DNA from: Flavobacterium pectinovorum
Lineage (GTDB): Bacteria; Bacteroidota; Bacteroidia; Flavobacteriales; Flavobacteriaceae
NCBI RefSeq assembly: GCF_006438875.1
Contig: NZ_RCZH01000025.1
Span: forward strand, 1,945 to 65,944
Direction: 5' to 3'
DNA length: 64,000 bases
Part shown: positions 27,262 through 34,962 of the stretch, piece after piece
Layout: each line of letters opens with the position of its first letter
Numbering within the stretch: the stretch's first letter is position 1
The notes under the pieces: model-generated
Seen by the model: only the letters and a program-made list of their open reading frames with translations
What the model was told of the DNA's origin: nothing
Databases searched by the model: none
Made by a program: the position numbers and the translations under genes

Positions 27262-29668
27262 CTTTATTATATTTTTACTTTTTTCATTAAATGCCATTTC
27301 TCAAACTCATGTTTCAGGAGTTTTGGTGGGAGAATCCGGCGAAAAATTATCCTATGTTGAGGTTTATAATAAATCAAACGGAAGTAAAAGTACCACCAAT
27401 AAAGAAGGTGCTTTTGATGTTGTTGTTGCCAATTCCGGAACATACACTTTTGTTTTTTATAAAGATGATTACTCCGTTTTAGAGCAGGAAATTACAGCTC
27501 CAAGCTCTGGTTTGGTGATTACTTTAAGTAAAATTACCAATTTGTCTGAAGTTGTTGTGAAGAACGAAAGAGACAAAGTTTTTGCGCTTAATAAATTAAA
27601 GGATATTGAAGAAACGGCGATTTATGCCGGTAAAAAAACAGAAGTAATTAAGGTCGATAAACTTACGGCGAATAAAGCAGCAAATAATCCGCGTCAAATT
27701 TATGCGCAAATTGTAGGTTTGACCATTAACGAAAGTTCAGACGGAGGTTTACAATTGAGTGTTGGAGGTCGTGGATTAGATCCCAATCGAAGTGCAAATT
27801 TTAATATACGTCAGAACGATTACGATATAAGTGCCGATGTTTTGGGTTACCCCGAAAGTTATTACGCAACACCGGCAGAAGCTCTGGACGAAATTCAGAT
27901 TGTTCGTGGAGCCGCTTCTTTGCAATACGGAACGCAATTTGGAGGTTTAATTAATTTTAAAATCAAAAGCCCAAGTACAAAACCAATCGAACTTGTGGAG
28001 CGTAATACGATTGGTTCGTATGGTTTGTATACCAATTTTACGAGTTTAAGCGGCACAAAAGGAAAATTTAGTTACTATACTTTTTTTAATTATAAACGAG
28101 GAGATGGCTTTCGCCCGAATTCCGGTTTTCATAGTACAAACTTCTTTGCAAACTTAAACTATCAGTTTACGGAGAAAACCTCTGTACATTTTGATTATAC
28201 GCGTTTTGATTATGTAGCGCAGCAAGCAGGTGGATTAACAGATCAGATGTTTGAGCAAGATCCTACGCAAAGTAACAGAACCCGAAATTGGTTTGCCGTA
28301 AACTGGAACTTATTTGCTTTACGTTTCAAACATCATTTTGACAACGATGCTGATTTCTCATTACAATTATTCGGTTTAGACGCAAGTCGAAAAACAGTTG
28401 GATTCAGACCAAATCGAGTTGAATTAGCAGATCCGGGTGGTGCACGTGATTTGATTTTGGGAGATTTTGTCAATTGGGGAGCAGAAGCCCGTTATTTGAA
28501 AAAGTACAATATTAACGGAAATTCAAATGCTTTCCTGATTGGAGCTAAATATTATCAGGCGCAAAATACGGGAATTCAAGGTCCGGGAAGTTCAGGAAGT
28601 GATGCTAATTTTAATTTGGCTACAGCCGAATTTCCGCAAAACCCAAATCAATCCGATTATAAATATCCGAATTTGAATATTTCTGTTTTTGGAGAAAACA
28701 TTTTCAAAGTAGCTGAAAAATTCTCAATTACACCGGGATTTAGATATGAGAATATAAAAACGCAAGCGAACGGAAGTTATAGAAAAATTAATTTTGACGG
28801 CGCCGGAAATATTATTTTAGATAAAACTGTTGCCGAAAACAATGTTAGAAAACGTGATTTCTTTTTGTTTGGAGTTGGTTTAAGTTACAAACCAAAAAAC
28901 GGAATTGAATTTTACGGAAACATTTCGCAAAACTATCGTTCTGTAACCTATAGTGATTTAAGAACAGTTTATTCGAGTTATGCGATTTCAGCCGATATTA
29001 CAGATGAAAAAGGTTTCACTTCAGATGTTGGGATTCGAGGTCAGATAAACGATAAAATCAGGTTTGATTCAAGTATTTATGCTTTGTATTACAATGATAA
29101 AATTGGAGATTATTGGACGAAAAATGCCGATGGGGTTCCAACTATGTTGAGAGATAATATTGGAACCGCCATTACATATGGTTTTGAAACCATGATCGAT
29201 TGGAGTTTAAGCAAAACTTTCTTTGAAGCAAATCCTAATTTAATCTGGAATGTATTCTCAAATGTGGCAATTACAGATTCTGATTATTTAAAATCACAAG
29301 CTACAGGTGTTAAGGGTAATAAAGTAGAATTTGTTCCGCTTTTTAATATCAAAACAGGAACAGGAATTGGATACAAGAATTTCATGTCAAGTATTCAGCT
29401 TACTTATGTTACATCGCAATTTACCGATGCAACCAATCAGGTGGTTAGTACAAACTCAATAAGTGCTGGGATTTCAGGTAAAATCCCAACGTATTATGTA
29501 GCAGATTTCTCATCTTCATACAAATGGAAAAACTGGAAATTAGAAGCCGGAGTTACCAATTTTACAGATAATAAATATTTCACAAGACGTGCAACAGGTT
29601 ATCCGGGTCCCGGAATTATTCCGTCAGATGCGAGAACTTTCTATACAACTCTGGAGTTTATATTCTAA
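27242..29668 (+). CDS. TonB-dependent outer-membrane receptor (iron-siderophore/citrate type)
   Basis: A protein of about 808 residues: signal peptide to about residue 22, a carboxypeptidase-regulatory-like domain (VSGVLVGESGEKLSYVEVYN), a plug domain with GLTINESSDGGLQLSVGGRG and EIQIVRGAASLQYGTQFGG, and then a 22-strand-type barrel ending in TLEFIF, with the final aromatic residue typical of outer-membrane barrels. Such receptors import iron complexes using TonB energy. The start at 27242 (or ATG at 27239) overlaps the HTTM gene by about 20 bases, giving translational coupling. The plug resembles FecA-like receptors, but the ligand cannot be told from sequence. Confidence 0.9.
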   Translation: MKLKDFSFIIFLLFSLNAISQTHVSGVLVGESGEKLSYVEVYNKSNGSKSTTNKEGAFDVVVANSGTYTFVFYKDDYSVLEQEITAPSSGLVITLSKITNLSEVVVKNERDKVFALNKLKDIEETAIYAGKKTEVIKVDKLTANKAANNPRQIYAQIVGLTINESSDGGLQLSVGGRGLDPNRSANFNIRQNDYDISADVLGYPESYYATPAEALDEIQIVRGAASLQYGTQFGGLINFKIKSPSTKPIELVERNTIGSYGLYTNFTSLSGTKGKFSYYTFFNYKRGDGFRPNSGFHSTNFFANLNYQFTEKTSVHFDYTRFDYVAQQAGGLTDQMFEQDPTQSNRTRNWFAVNWNLFALRFKHHFDNDADFSLQLFGLDASRKTVGFRPNRVELADPGGARDLILGDFVNWGAEARYLKKYNINGNSNAFLIGAKYYQAQNTGIQGPGSSGSDANFNLATAEFPQNPNQSDYKYPNLNISVFGENIFKVAEKFSITPGFRYENIKTQANGSYRKINFDGAGNIILDKTVAENNVRKRDFFLFGVGLSYKPKNGIEFYGNISQNYRSVTYSDLRTVYSSYAISADITDEKGFTSDVGIRGQINDKIRFDSSIYALYYNDKIGDYWTKNADGVPTMLRDNIGTAITYGFETMIDWSLSKTFFEANPNLIWNVFSNVAITDSDYLKSQATGVKGNKVEFVPLFNIKTGTGIGYKNFMSSIQLTYVTSQFTDATNQVVSTNSISAGISGKIPTYYVADFSSSYKWKNWKLEAGVTNFTDNKYFTRRATGYPGPGIIPSDARTFYTTLEFIF

Positions 29669-29692
29669 GGAGCTTTCTGTAAAAATATCATT

Positions 29693-29752
29693 CGACTTCG
29701 TTCCGGAAGACAAATTCATAATAGTTGAGATTTGTCAGACTGAATGAAGTCG
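29693..29752. terminator. Structured inverted repeat after the TonB receptor gene
   Basis: An outer 11-bp arm (29693-29703 with 29742-29752, one mismatch) and an inner 7-bp arm (GACAAAT, ATTTGTC) are followed by GAGTTTTTAT. It may end the imelysin-HTTM-receptor transcript. Confidence 0.5.
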
Positions 29753-29809
29753 GAGTTTTTATACCTAAATGAAAGCTGATTTTTCGAAAATTCAGAAGTT
29801 GATCTTAAT

Positions 29810-29929
29810 TTATTGCTTTCCCATAAAGAAATAAATAATTATTGACGCAGAAAAAAAGCCTATCATAAACCATAATAAGCGTGATACTCTGTTGTCGCGG
29901 ATTATCTCAATTTTTTCGAATTTTGGCAT
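29810..29929 (-). CDS. Small membrane protein, 39 aa (unrecognised)
   Basis: A short ORF reading MPKFEKIEIIRDNRVSRLL, then a hydrophobic stretch of about 18 residues (WFMIGFFSASIIIYFFM) and the end GKQ. It has a charged cytoplasmic-type start and one likely membrane helix. A TAATTTTG -7-like element lies 25 bases before the ATG on the same strand. I do not recognise the family. It is the only good coding signal in an otherwise gene-free stretch between the TonB receptor and the feo cluster. Its reality rests on composition and the promoter, so it is moderately supported. Confidence 0.5.
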   Translation of the reverse strand: MPKFEKIEIIRDNRVSRLLWFMIGFFSASIIIYFFMGKQ

Positions 29930-29953
29930 TTTACTTTGATTTTAAAAATTTCT

Positions 29954-29961
29954 CAAAATTA
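29954..29961 (-). promoter_or_regulatory. Candidate -7 element for the 39-aa protein
   Basis: TAATTTTG on the minus strand fits TAnnTTTG, 25 bases before the ATG. No TTG at the normal spacing. Confidence 0.35.
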
Positions 29962-30374
29962 CATGGAATGTAAGAGTTAGAACGCCAGTAAAAGCCATTT
30001 TTACACCAAAACAGGACAAAGGTTCTTTTGTAAAGTTTCAGAGGAACGATTTGTTTTGTAGCAACGTCCCGAAGCTTAATGTTATTTAAGGTAAGCTTTT
30101 AAAAAATAAAATTATTGCAGATCAAATCCGTTTTTATCCGCGTTTTTACGAAGTAAATCTGTTTTATCCGCGTCAAAATTAGACGCTGATTTTACTGATT
30201 CGCTAAAGCGAAAACGCTGATAAAAACGGATTTTTCTAATTAGTTTTTTGATTAAACTGTTAAGTAATTTTATAGATTTCCCCGTAATTTAATGACATTG
30301 CCCGAAACTTCGGGATTAATCCGTCCAAAGTCAAAGATTTTGAATATAAAAACCTTTGCAACTTTGCACCTCTT
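29962..30374. other. Gene-free stretch with repeat-like sequence
   Basis: No convincing ORF. It holds an imperfect inverted repeat with 23-bp arms (30124-30146 and 30211-30233, one mismatch) of the ATCCGCGTTTT type, and CCCGAA/TTCGGG palindromic pieces near 30300. Both resemble elements seen elsewhere in this window. Confidence 0.6.
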
Positions 30375-30497
30375 TTAAGAACACCCACAATTTCCATCAC
30401 CGCAATCCTTTTTCTTTTTAGATTTCCAAAAGAATTTCTTGATCAAAAAACCAACGGCAATAAGTAAAATGGCAAAAGCTATAATTTCTTGTATCAT
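30375..30497 (-). CDS. FeoB-associated cysteine-rich membrane protein
   Basis: A 40-residue protein that begins MIQEIIAFAILLIAVGFLI (one membrane helix), continues with a lysine-rich segment KKFFWKSKKKKD and ends in a cysteine cluster CGDGNCGCS. This layout is that of the FeoB-associated Cys-rich membrane protein family. It lies 6 bases downstream of feoB on the same strand, as these proteins usually do. It may handle ferrous iron or support the FeoB pore, though the role is not established. Confidence 0.88.
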   Translation of the reverse strand: MIQEIIAFAILLIAVGFLIKKFFWKSKKKKDCGDGNCGCS

Positions 30498-30503
30498 GGC
30501 GGT

Positions 30504-32603
30504 TTATTTTAAAAGTTGATAGGCAAGCAGAGCCACTACATAAGCTAATCCGCTCATAAGAACGAGTTGCAAGGCAGGCCATTTCCACGTATTGGTTTCT
30601 TTTTTGGTAATCGCAAGCGTACTTGCACATTGCATGGCGAAAGCATAAAAAAGCAGTAACGAAATTCCGGAGGCAAAATTGAAGATCTTTTGACCTGTCT
30701 GCGGATTTATTTCTTCCTGCATTTTGCTTTTTATAGTAGCTTCATTATCACTATTTCCAACACTATAAATGGTTGCTAAAGTTCCCACAAATACTTCGCG
30801 GGCAGCAAAAGAACTTATAATTGCAATTCCAATTTTCCAGTCGTAACCCAAAGGTGCAATGGCAGGTTCGATTACACGACCCATAATCCCAATGTAAGAG
30901 TTCTCTAGTTTTTGAGAAGCAACTTCGTTGTCGAATTCTACTTCAGTCAAAGATTTGTCTGCAAATCTTTCTTTTACAATAGTTTCAGCTTCATTAAAGT
31001 TTTCGCCAGGACCGAATGAAGCAAGAAACCATAGAATAACCGATATTGCTAAGATGATTTTTCCGGCTCCAACAACAAATGCTTTTGTTTTTTCAACGAC
31101 ATTAATTCCAACATTTTTGAAAAGAGGCATTTTATAGCTTGGCATTTCAACAACGAAATAAGTTTTGGAGCTTATTTTTAGTATTTTATTTAAGATATAA
31201 GCCGAAAGAATCGCAGTTCCAAAACCTAATAAATACAATAGCATCAATGCTAATCCTTGCATATTTAATATTCCAAAAAGGCGTTCATCCGGTATGACCA
31301 AAGAGATTATAATAGTATAAACAGGTAATCTTGCAGAACAGGTAGTAAACGGAGTTACCAGAATAGTGATTAAACGTTCTTTCCAGTTTTCAATATTTCT
31401 TGTTGCCATAATTGCCGGAATTGCACAGGCAGTTCCTGAAATCAAAGGCACAACGCTTTTTCCGGAAAGTCCGAACTTGCGCATGATTTTATCCATCAAA
31501 AATACAACGCGGCTCATATAACCACTTTCTTCCAATATCGAAATAAACAAAAACAAGAAGGCAATTTGCGGAATGAAAATAATAACCCCGCCAATTCCCG
31601 GAATGATTCCTTGCGAAAGTAAATCGGTTAGAATTCCACTTGGGAGTTCCTGTGCAGTCCAACTGCTCAAAGAAGCAAAAGTGCTGTCGATGAAATCCAT
31701 AGGAATAGTTGACCAGCTAAAAATCGATTGGAAAATCAAAAACAAAATAGCTAAGAAAATTACATAACCCCAAACTTTATGTGTCAAAACACGATCTAGT
31801 TTGGCTCTGATATCTTTTGCCATCGATTCATCAACTTGTAAACCTTGTTTTAAAACATCATTTATAAACTGGTAACGTTTGATGGTTTCCTTTTGCTGTA
31901 AACGTTTTAATTCGGAATGCGACTTCGTGAAAGTGCTTCTGATTTCATTTCGTTCTAAATTCAAAAAGTTCACATCTTGCGTAATCACCAACCACAATTT
32001 ATACAAAAGTTGATTTGGAAAAGCATGTTGTAACTTTTTAAAATACTCAGCGTCAATAACCGAAGCATTCAAACATGGTTCGTGCGGAATGGTTTTATAA
32101 GAAACGATTAGCTCTTTCAATTCATCAATTCCTAAACCTTTACGAGAACTTACTAAAGCAATTTTGGTTTTTAGCTTTTCTTCCAAATAAGGAATATCAA
32201 GCGTAATCCCTTTGCTTTCCATACGATCTGACATATTTATGACTAAAATCGTCGGAATTTCAAGGTCTTTTATCTGAGTGTAAATCAGTAGATTTCGTTT
32301 CAGATTTTCGACATCTGTTACAACTACCGCGACATCAGGATATAATTTATCGTTTTTATTCAGCAGAAGCTCGATTACAACACTTTCGTCCATAGAACTT
32401 GCATTCAAGCTATAAGTTCCGGGTAAATCCAGAATATTAGCTTTAATGTTGTGTGGCAATTTGCAGAAACCCATTTTCTTCTCAACTGTAATTCCGGGAT
32501 AATTCCCCACTTGTTGATTCAGTCCTGTAAGCTGATTAAAAACAGAAGTTTTTCCAGTATTTGGATTCCCAATAAGGGCAACATTGATATTTTGAATGCT
32601 CAT
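30504..32603 (-). CDS. feoB: Ferrous iron transporter FeoB
   Basis: A 699-residue protein with an N-terminal G domain: GNPNTGKTSVFNQL (G1) near residue 12, DLPGTYSL (G3) near residue 58 and NMSDRM (G4) near residue 124. It is followed by a helical spacer and a membrane region with two Gate domains, the second after ISGTACAIPAIMATRN. FeoB brings Fe(II) across the inner membrane. Its start overlaps the feoA stop by one base (TAATG) and the cysteine-rich protein follows 6 bases after its end, making a three-gene operon. Confidence 0.97.
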   Translation of the reverse strand: MSIQNINVALIGNPNTGKTSVFNQLTGLNQQVGNYPGITVEKKMGFCKLPHNIKANILDLPGTYSLNASSMDESVVIELLLNKNDKLYPDVAVVVTDVENLKRNLLIYTQIKDLEIPTILVINMSDRMESKGITLDIPYLEEKLKTKIALVSSRKGLGIDELKELIVSYKTIPHEPCLNASVIDAEYFKKLQHAFPNQLLYKLWLVITQDVNFLNLERNEIRSTFTKSHSELKRLQQKETIKRYQFINDVLKQGLQVDESMAKDIRAKLDRVLTHKVWGYVIFLAILFLIFQSIFSWSTIPMDFIDSTFASLSSWTAQELPSGILTDLLSQGIIPGIGGVIIFIPQIAFLFLFISILEESGYMSRVVFLMDKIMRKFGLSGKSVVPLISGTACAIPAIMATRNIENWKERLITILVTPFTTCSARLPVYTIIISLVIPDERLFGILNMQGLALMLLYLLGFGTAILSAYILNKILKISSKTYFVVEMPSYKMPLFKNVGINVVEKTKAFVVGAGKIILAISVILWFLASFGPGENFNEAETIVKERFADKSLTEVEFDNEVASQKLENSYIGIMGRVIEPAIAPLGYDWKIGIAIISSFAAREVFVGTLATIYSVGNSDNEATIKSKMQEEINPQTGQKIFNFASGISLLLFYAFAMQCASTLAITKKETNTWKWPALQLVLMSGLAYVVALLAYQLLK

Positions 32604-32842
32604 TACAAATTGGTTTTGATAAGTTCAACTTCAATTTCACGAGCAGTTTCAACGCGAATGGCTACATGCGAGCCATTAATATCCAAATATAACGGATCTC
32701 CAAAAGGAGCAATTTGAAGTAATTCGACTAAGTTGCCCGGCAAACATCCCATCTCTAGTAATTTTAAAGGAATCAAATCGATATCAAAATCTTTGATAAT
32801 GGCTTTCTCGCCTTTTTTTAAGTTATGGATAGTATTTCGCAA
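32603..32842 (-). CDS. feoA: FeoA family protein, TTG start
   Basis: A 79-residue protein with an SH3-like FeoA domain (LKKGEKAIIKDFDID, LKLLEMGCLPG, LYLDINGSHVAIR), a partner of FeoB in Fe(II) uptake. An in-frame TAA lies two codons before residue 1 and the next in-frame ATG is at residue 31, inside the domain. The start must therefore be TTG at 32842. The start overlaps no other gene and the stop overlaps feoB. A strong promoter and TTTAGATTG half-sites lie just upstream, consistent with iron control. Confidence 0.93.
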   Translation of the reverse strand: MRNTIHNLKKGEKAIIKDFDIDLIPLKLLEMGCLPGNLVELLQIAPFGDPLYLDINGSHVAIRVETAREIEVELIKTNL

Positions 32843-32845
32843 AGC

Positions 32846-32869
32846 TTATTTAGATTGAATTTAGATTGC
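32846..32869. promoter_or_regulatory. Candidate iron-responsive site in the feoA leader
   Basis: Two direct copies of a TTTAGATTG half-site (within TTATTTAGATTGA and AATTTAGATTGC) lie between the -7 element and the feoA start. Binding there by a Fur-type regulator would block transcription; this is inferred. Confidence 0.45.
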
Positions 32870-32897
32870 AAAAGTAGGCAATTATTCTATATTACAA
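32869..32897 (-). promoter_or_regulatory. feoAB promoter
   Basis: On the minus strand TTG (32895-32897), an 18-base spacer and TACTTTTG (32869-32876) match the Bacteroidota consensus well, 27 bases before the TTG start codon of feoA. Confidence 0.85.
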
Positions 32898-32946
32898 GGT
32901 ATTTAACACTTTTGTAAATGCTAAATCTTTCTAAAAATAAAGGATT

Positions 32947-33612
32947 TTACTCTTGACACAAGAAATTGATGTCTTCAATCAGACGTTGAATTTCTTCTTT
33001 ATTTGTTCCGTCATAAAAACCACGAACGCGTCTTTTTTGATCTACTAAAACAAAATTTTCTGTATGAACCATATCATATAGCTGATCTGGTCGACCTAAT
33101 TTTACGGCGAGATAAGATTTTCTTGCCATAGTATAAATTTCTTTTTTATCTCCGGTAACCAAATTCCATTTGCTATCAACAACATGATGTTTTATGGCAT
33201 ATTCTTTAAGGACCGGAATACTGTCAACCTCAGGAAAAACGGTATGAGAAAGTAACATTACTTTTGGGTTATTCAAAATTGCTTTTTGAACATCTTCAAG
33301 ATTGGTTGTCATTTTTGGACAAATAGATCCGCAAGTTGTAAAGAAAAAGTCAGCAACATAAATCTTTCTTTCGTAGTTTTTCTGAGTAATGGTATCACCG
33401 TTTTGGTTTACAAACTTAAAATCGGCAATAGTATGATATTTGCTTTTATATTGAATAGTACTGTCAACCAATTCAGGATTTACATCAGCAGGATTGTAAA
33501 TTGGCAACGTTTTTTGTGGCTTTAAAGCCGAATAAAATAAGGAAATAGTAACAGCTGAAAATACAATTAGAACAATAAAGAATTTTCGATATTTATATAG
33601 GAAGGATTTCAT
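32947..33612 (-). CDS. SCO1/SenC family copper chaperone-like protein
   Basis: A 221-residue protein with an N-terminal membrane helix (FFIVLIVFSAVTISLFYSA) and a thioredoxin-like SCO domain. The metal ligands are the two cysteines of TTCGSICPKM near residue 95 and a histidine in LLSHTVFPEVDS near residue 134, the expected CxxxC...H set. SCO proteins deliver copper to the CuA site of cytochrome c oxidase. It stands alone on the minus strand, upstream of feoA by about 100 bases but with its own start region. Confidence 0.92.
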   Translation of the reverse strand: MKSFLYKYRKFFIVLIVFSAVTISLFYSALKPQKTLPIYNPADVNPELVDSTIQYKSKYHTIADFKFVNQNGDTITQKNYERKIYVADFFFTTCGSICPKMTTNLEDVQKAILNNPKVMLLSHTVFPEVDSIPVLKEYAIKHHVVDSKWNLVTGDKKEIYTMARKSYLAVKLGRPDQLYDMVHTENFVLVDQKRRVRGFYDGTNKEEIQRLIEDINFLCQE

Positions 33613-33698
33613 AAGTGCAATTTGTGCCGCAAAAATACGAAAAGCACATTTTAAAAGCCGTAGTTATAACACTTTTTAACAGATTAGGGAATTAGAGT

Positions 33699-33834
33699 TT
33701 TTGCCACGAATTTCACGAATTAACACCAATCAGGTTGGCAATAAATTAAATTTCTCGAATTTTTTTTTAATTGAGTTTATTTTCAAAATACAAATAGAAA
33801 GAATTCGTGAAGATTCGTGAAATTCGTGGCAAAA
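33699..33834. repeat. Inverted repeat of the GCCACGAATTTCACGAAT type
   Basis: Perfect 22-bp arms at 33699-33720 and 33813-33834 flank about 92 bases, filling most of the gap between the SCO1 and DMT genes. Related GAATTCACGAATC sequence is seen near 61330. Confidence 0.85.
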
Positions 33835-33837
33835 GAA

Positions 33838-34764
33838 TCATTTCAATTTAGATTTCCGAATCGACTTATTTACCAAATATAATCCCATTAAAGTAACGGC
33901 AACCCCAATAACAATAGATTGTGTAAGAGGTTCTCCGAAGATAAAAAACGCTAAAACAATAGCTACAATTGGATTCATATAAGCATAAATACTGCTGACT
34001 TCTGTTGGAAGATGCTGCAACGTATAAATAAAAGCCACAAAAGTCAGGATTGAACCAATAATTACCAGATACCCAATTGCCCACCAGGATGTTAATGGAA
34101 TTTCGGATAAGGAAATGTTCATTCCGGCAGCTTCAGTAATTCCGAAAAGGATAAAACTCGAAAGTAACATCTGTAATCCCAAACTAAAATACGGATTGAA
34201 ACTTGCTGCTTTTTTCTTGGTATGTAAAATTCCAAAAGCCCATGTAATAGTCGAAGCTACAGAAAGGAAAATACCAAATTGAAAGTCAGGTCGCAGGAAA
34301 TCACCAAGATGATCCGCAAAAATAATACAGATTCCGCCAAAGCAGATTAAAAGTCCCGTAACCGCCAATTTTGCAATACGCTCGCCTTTAAAGAAACAAA
34401 TGATAACAATCCAGATTGGGAAGATGGCACCAATTATGGCTCCCAATCCTGAGCTGATATATTTTACACCCCAAGTGCTTAAACCATTACTGCAGCAAAA
34501 ATTCAAAATTGCCAAAATCAGAATCGTGCGCCATTGTTTGCCCTTTGGCCAAGGTTCTTTCTTGATGATAAAATAACCCACGTACATGATTCCGCCCAGA
34601 AACTGACGAATCGTTGCCAGTTGCAAAGCTGGCATATGTTTCACACCTTCTTTGGAGGCCAACCAGGTTGTTCCCCAAAAAAAGCTCACCCAAAATAAAG
34701 CCAGAATCGGAAGTCCGATTGCTTCCACTTTTCCCGAAAAGGCAGTTTGTATCCTAGTTCTCAC
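33838..34764 (-). CDS. DMT superfamily transporter (EamA type)
   Basis: A 308-residue membrane protein with about ten hydrophobic helices in two EamA halves of about 140 residues. The first begins near PILALFWVSFFWGTTWLASKEG and the second near GIFLSVASTITWAFGILHTK. This is the drug/metabolite transporter fold, usually an exporter of amino acids or related metabolites; the substrate cannot be read from sequence. It ends a few bases from a 136-bp inverted repeat. A short basic tail follows the last helix. Confidence 0.9.
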   Translation of the reverse strand: MRTRIQTAFSGKVEAIGLPILALFWVSFFWGTTWLASKEGVKHMPALQLATIRQFLGGIMYVGYFIIKKEPWPKGKQWRTILILAILNFCCSNGLSTWGVKYISSGLGAIIGAIFPIWIVIICFFKGERIAKLAVTGLLICFGGICIIFADHLGDFLRPDFQFGIFLSVASTITWAFGILHTKKKAASFNPYFSLGLQMLLSSFILFGITEAAGMNISLSEIPLTSWWAIGYLVIIGSILTFVAFIYTLQHLPTEVSSIYAYMNPIVAIVLAFFIFGEPLTQSIVIGVAVTLMGLYLVNKSIRKSKLK

Positions 34765-34928
34765 GTTGTTATTTTTATTTAGACAAATATTCTAAAAACA
34801 AATCCAATTAAACAGGAAAACGCTCAGTTATATTCATGAAAATATTAGTTGGTTTAGATGATGTATTTTCATTAAAAAAGGCAAGATATTATTGCGGGAT
34901 TTTAACACTTTTTTTCGAATATTAACAA

Positions 34929-34936
34929 TAAGTTTG
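34929..34936 (+). promoter_or_regulatory. -7 element for the first M13 peptidase gene
   Basis: TAAGTTTG fits TAnnTTTG, 26 bases before the ATG at 34963. No clear -33 element. Confidence 0.45.
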
Positions 34937-34962
34937 TATGTACACAAAAATCACACTCGAAA

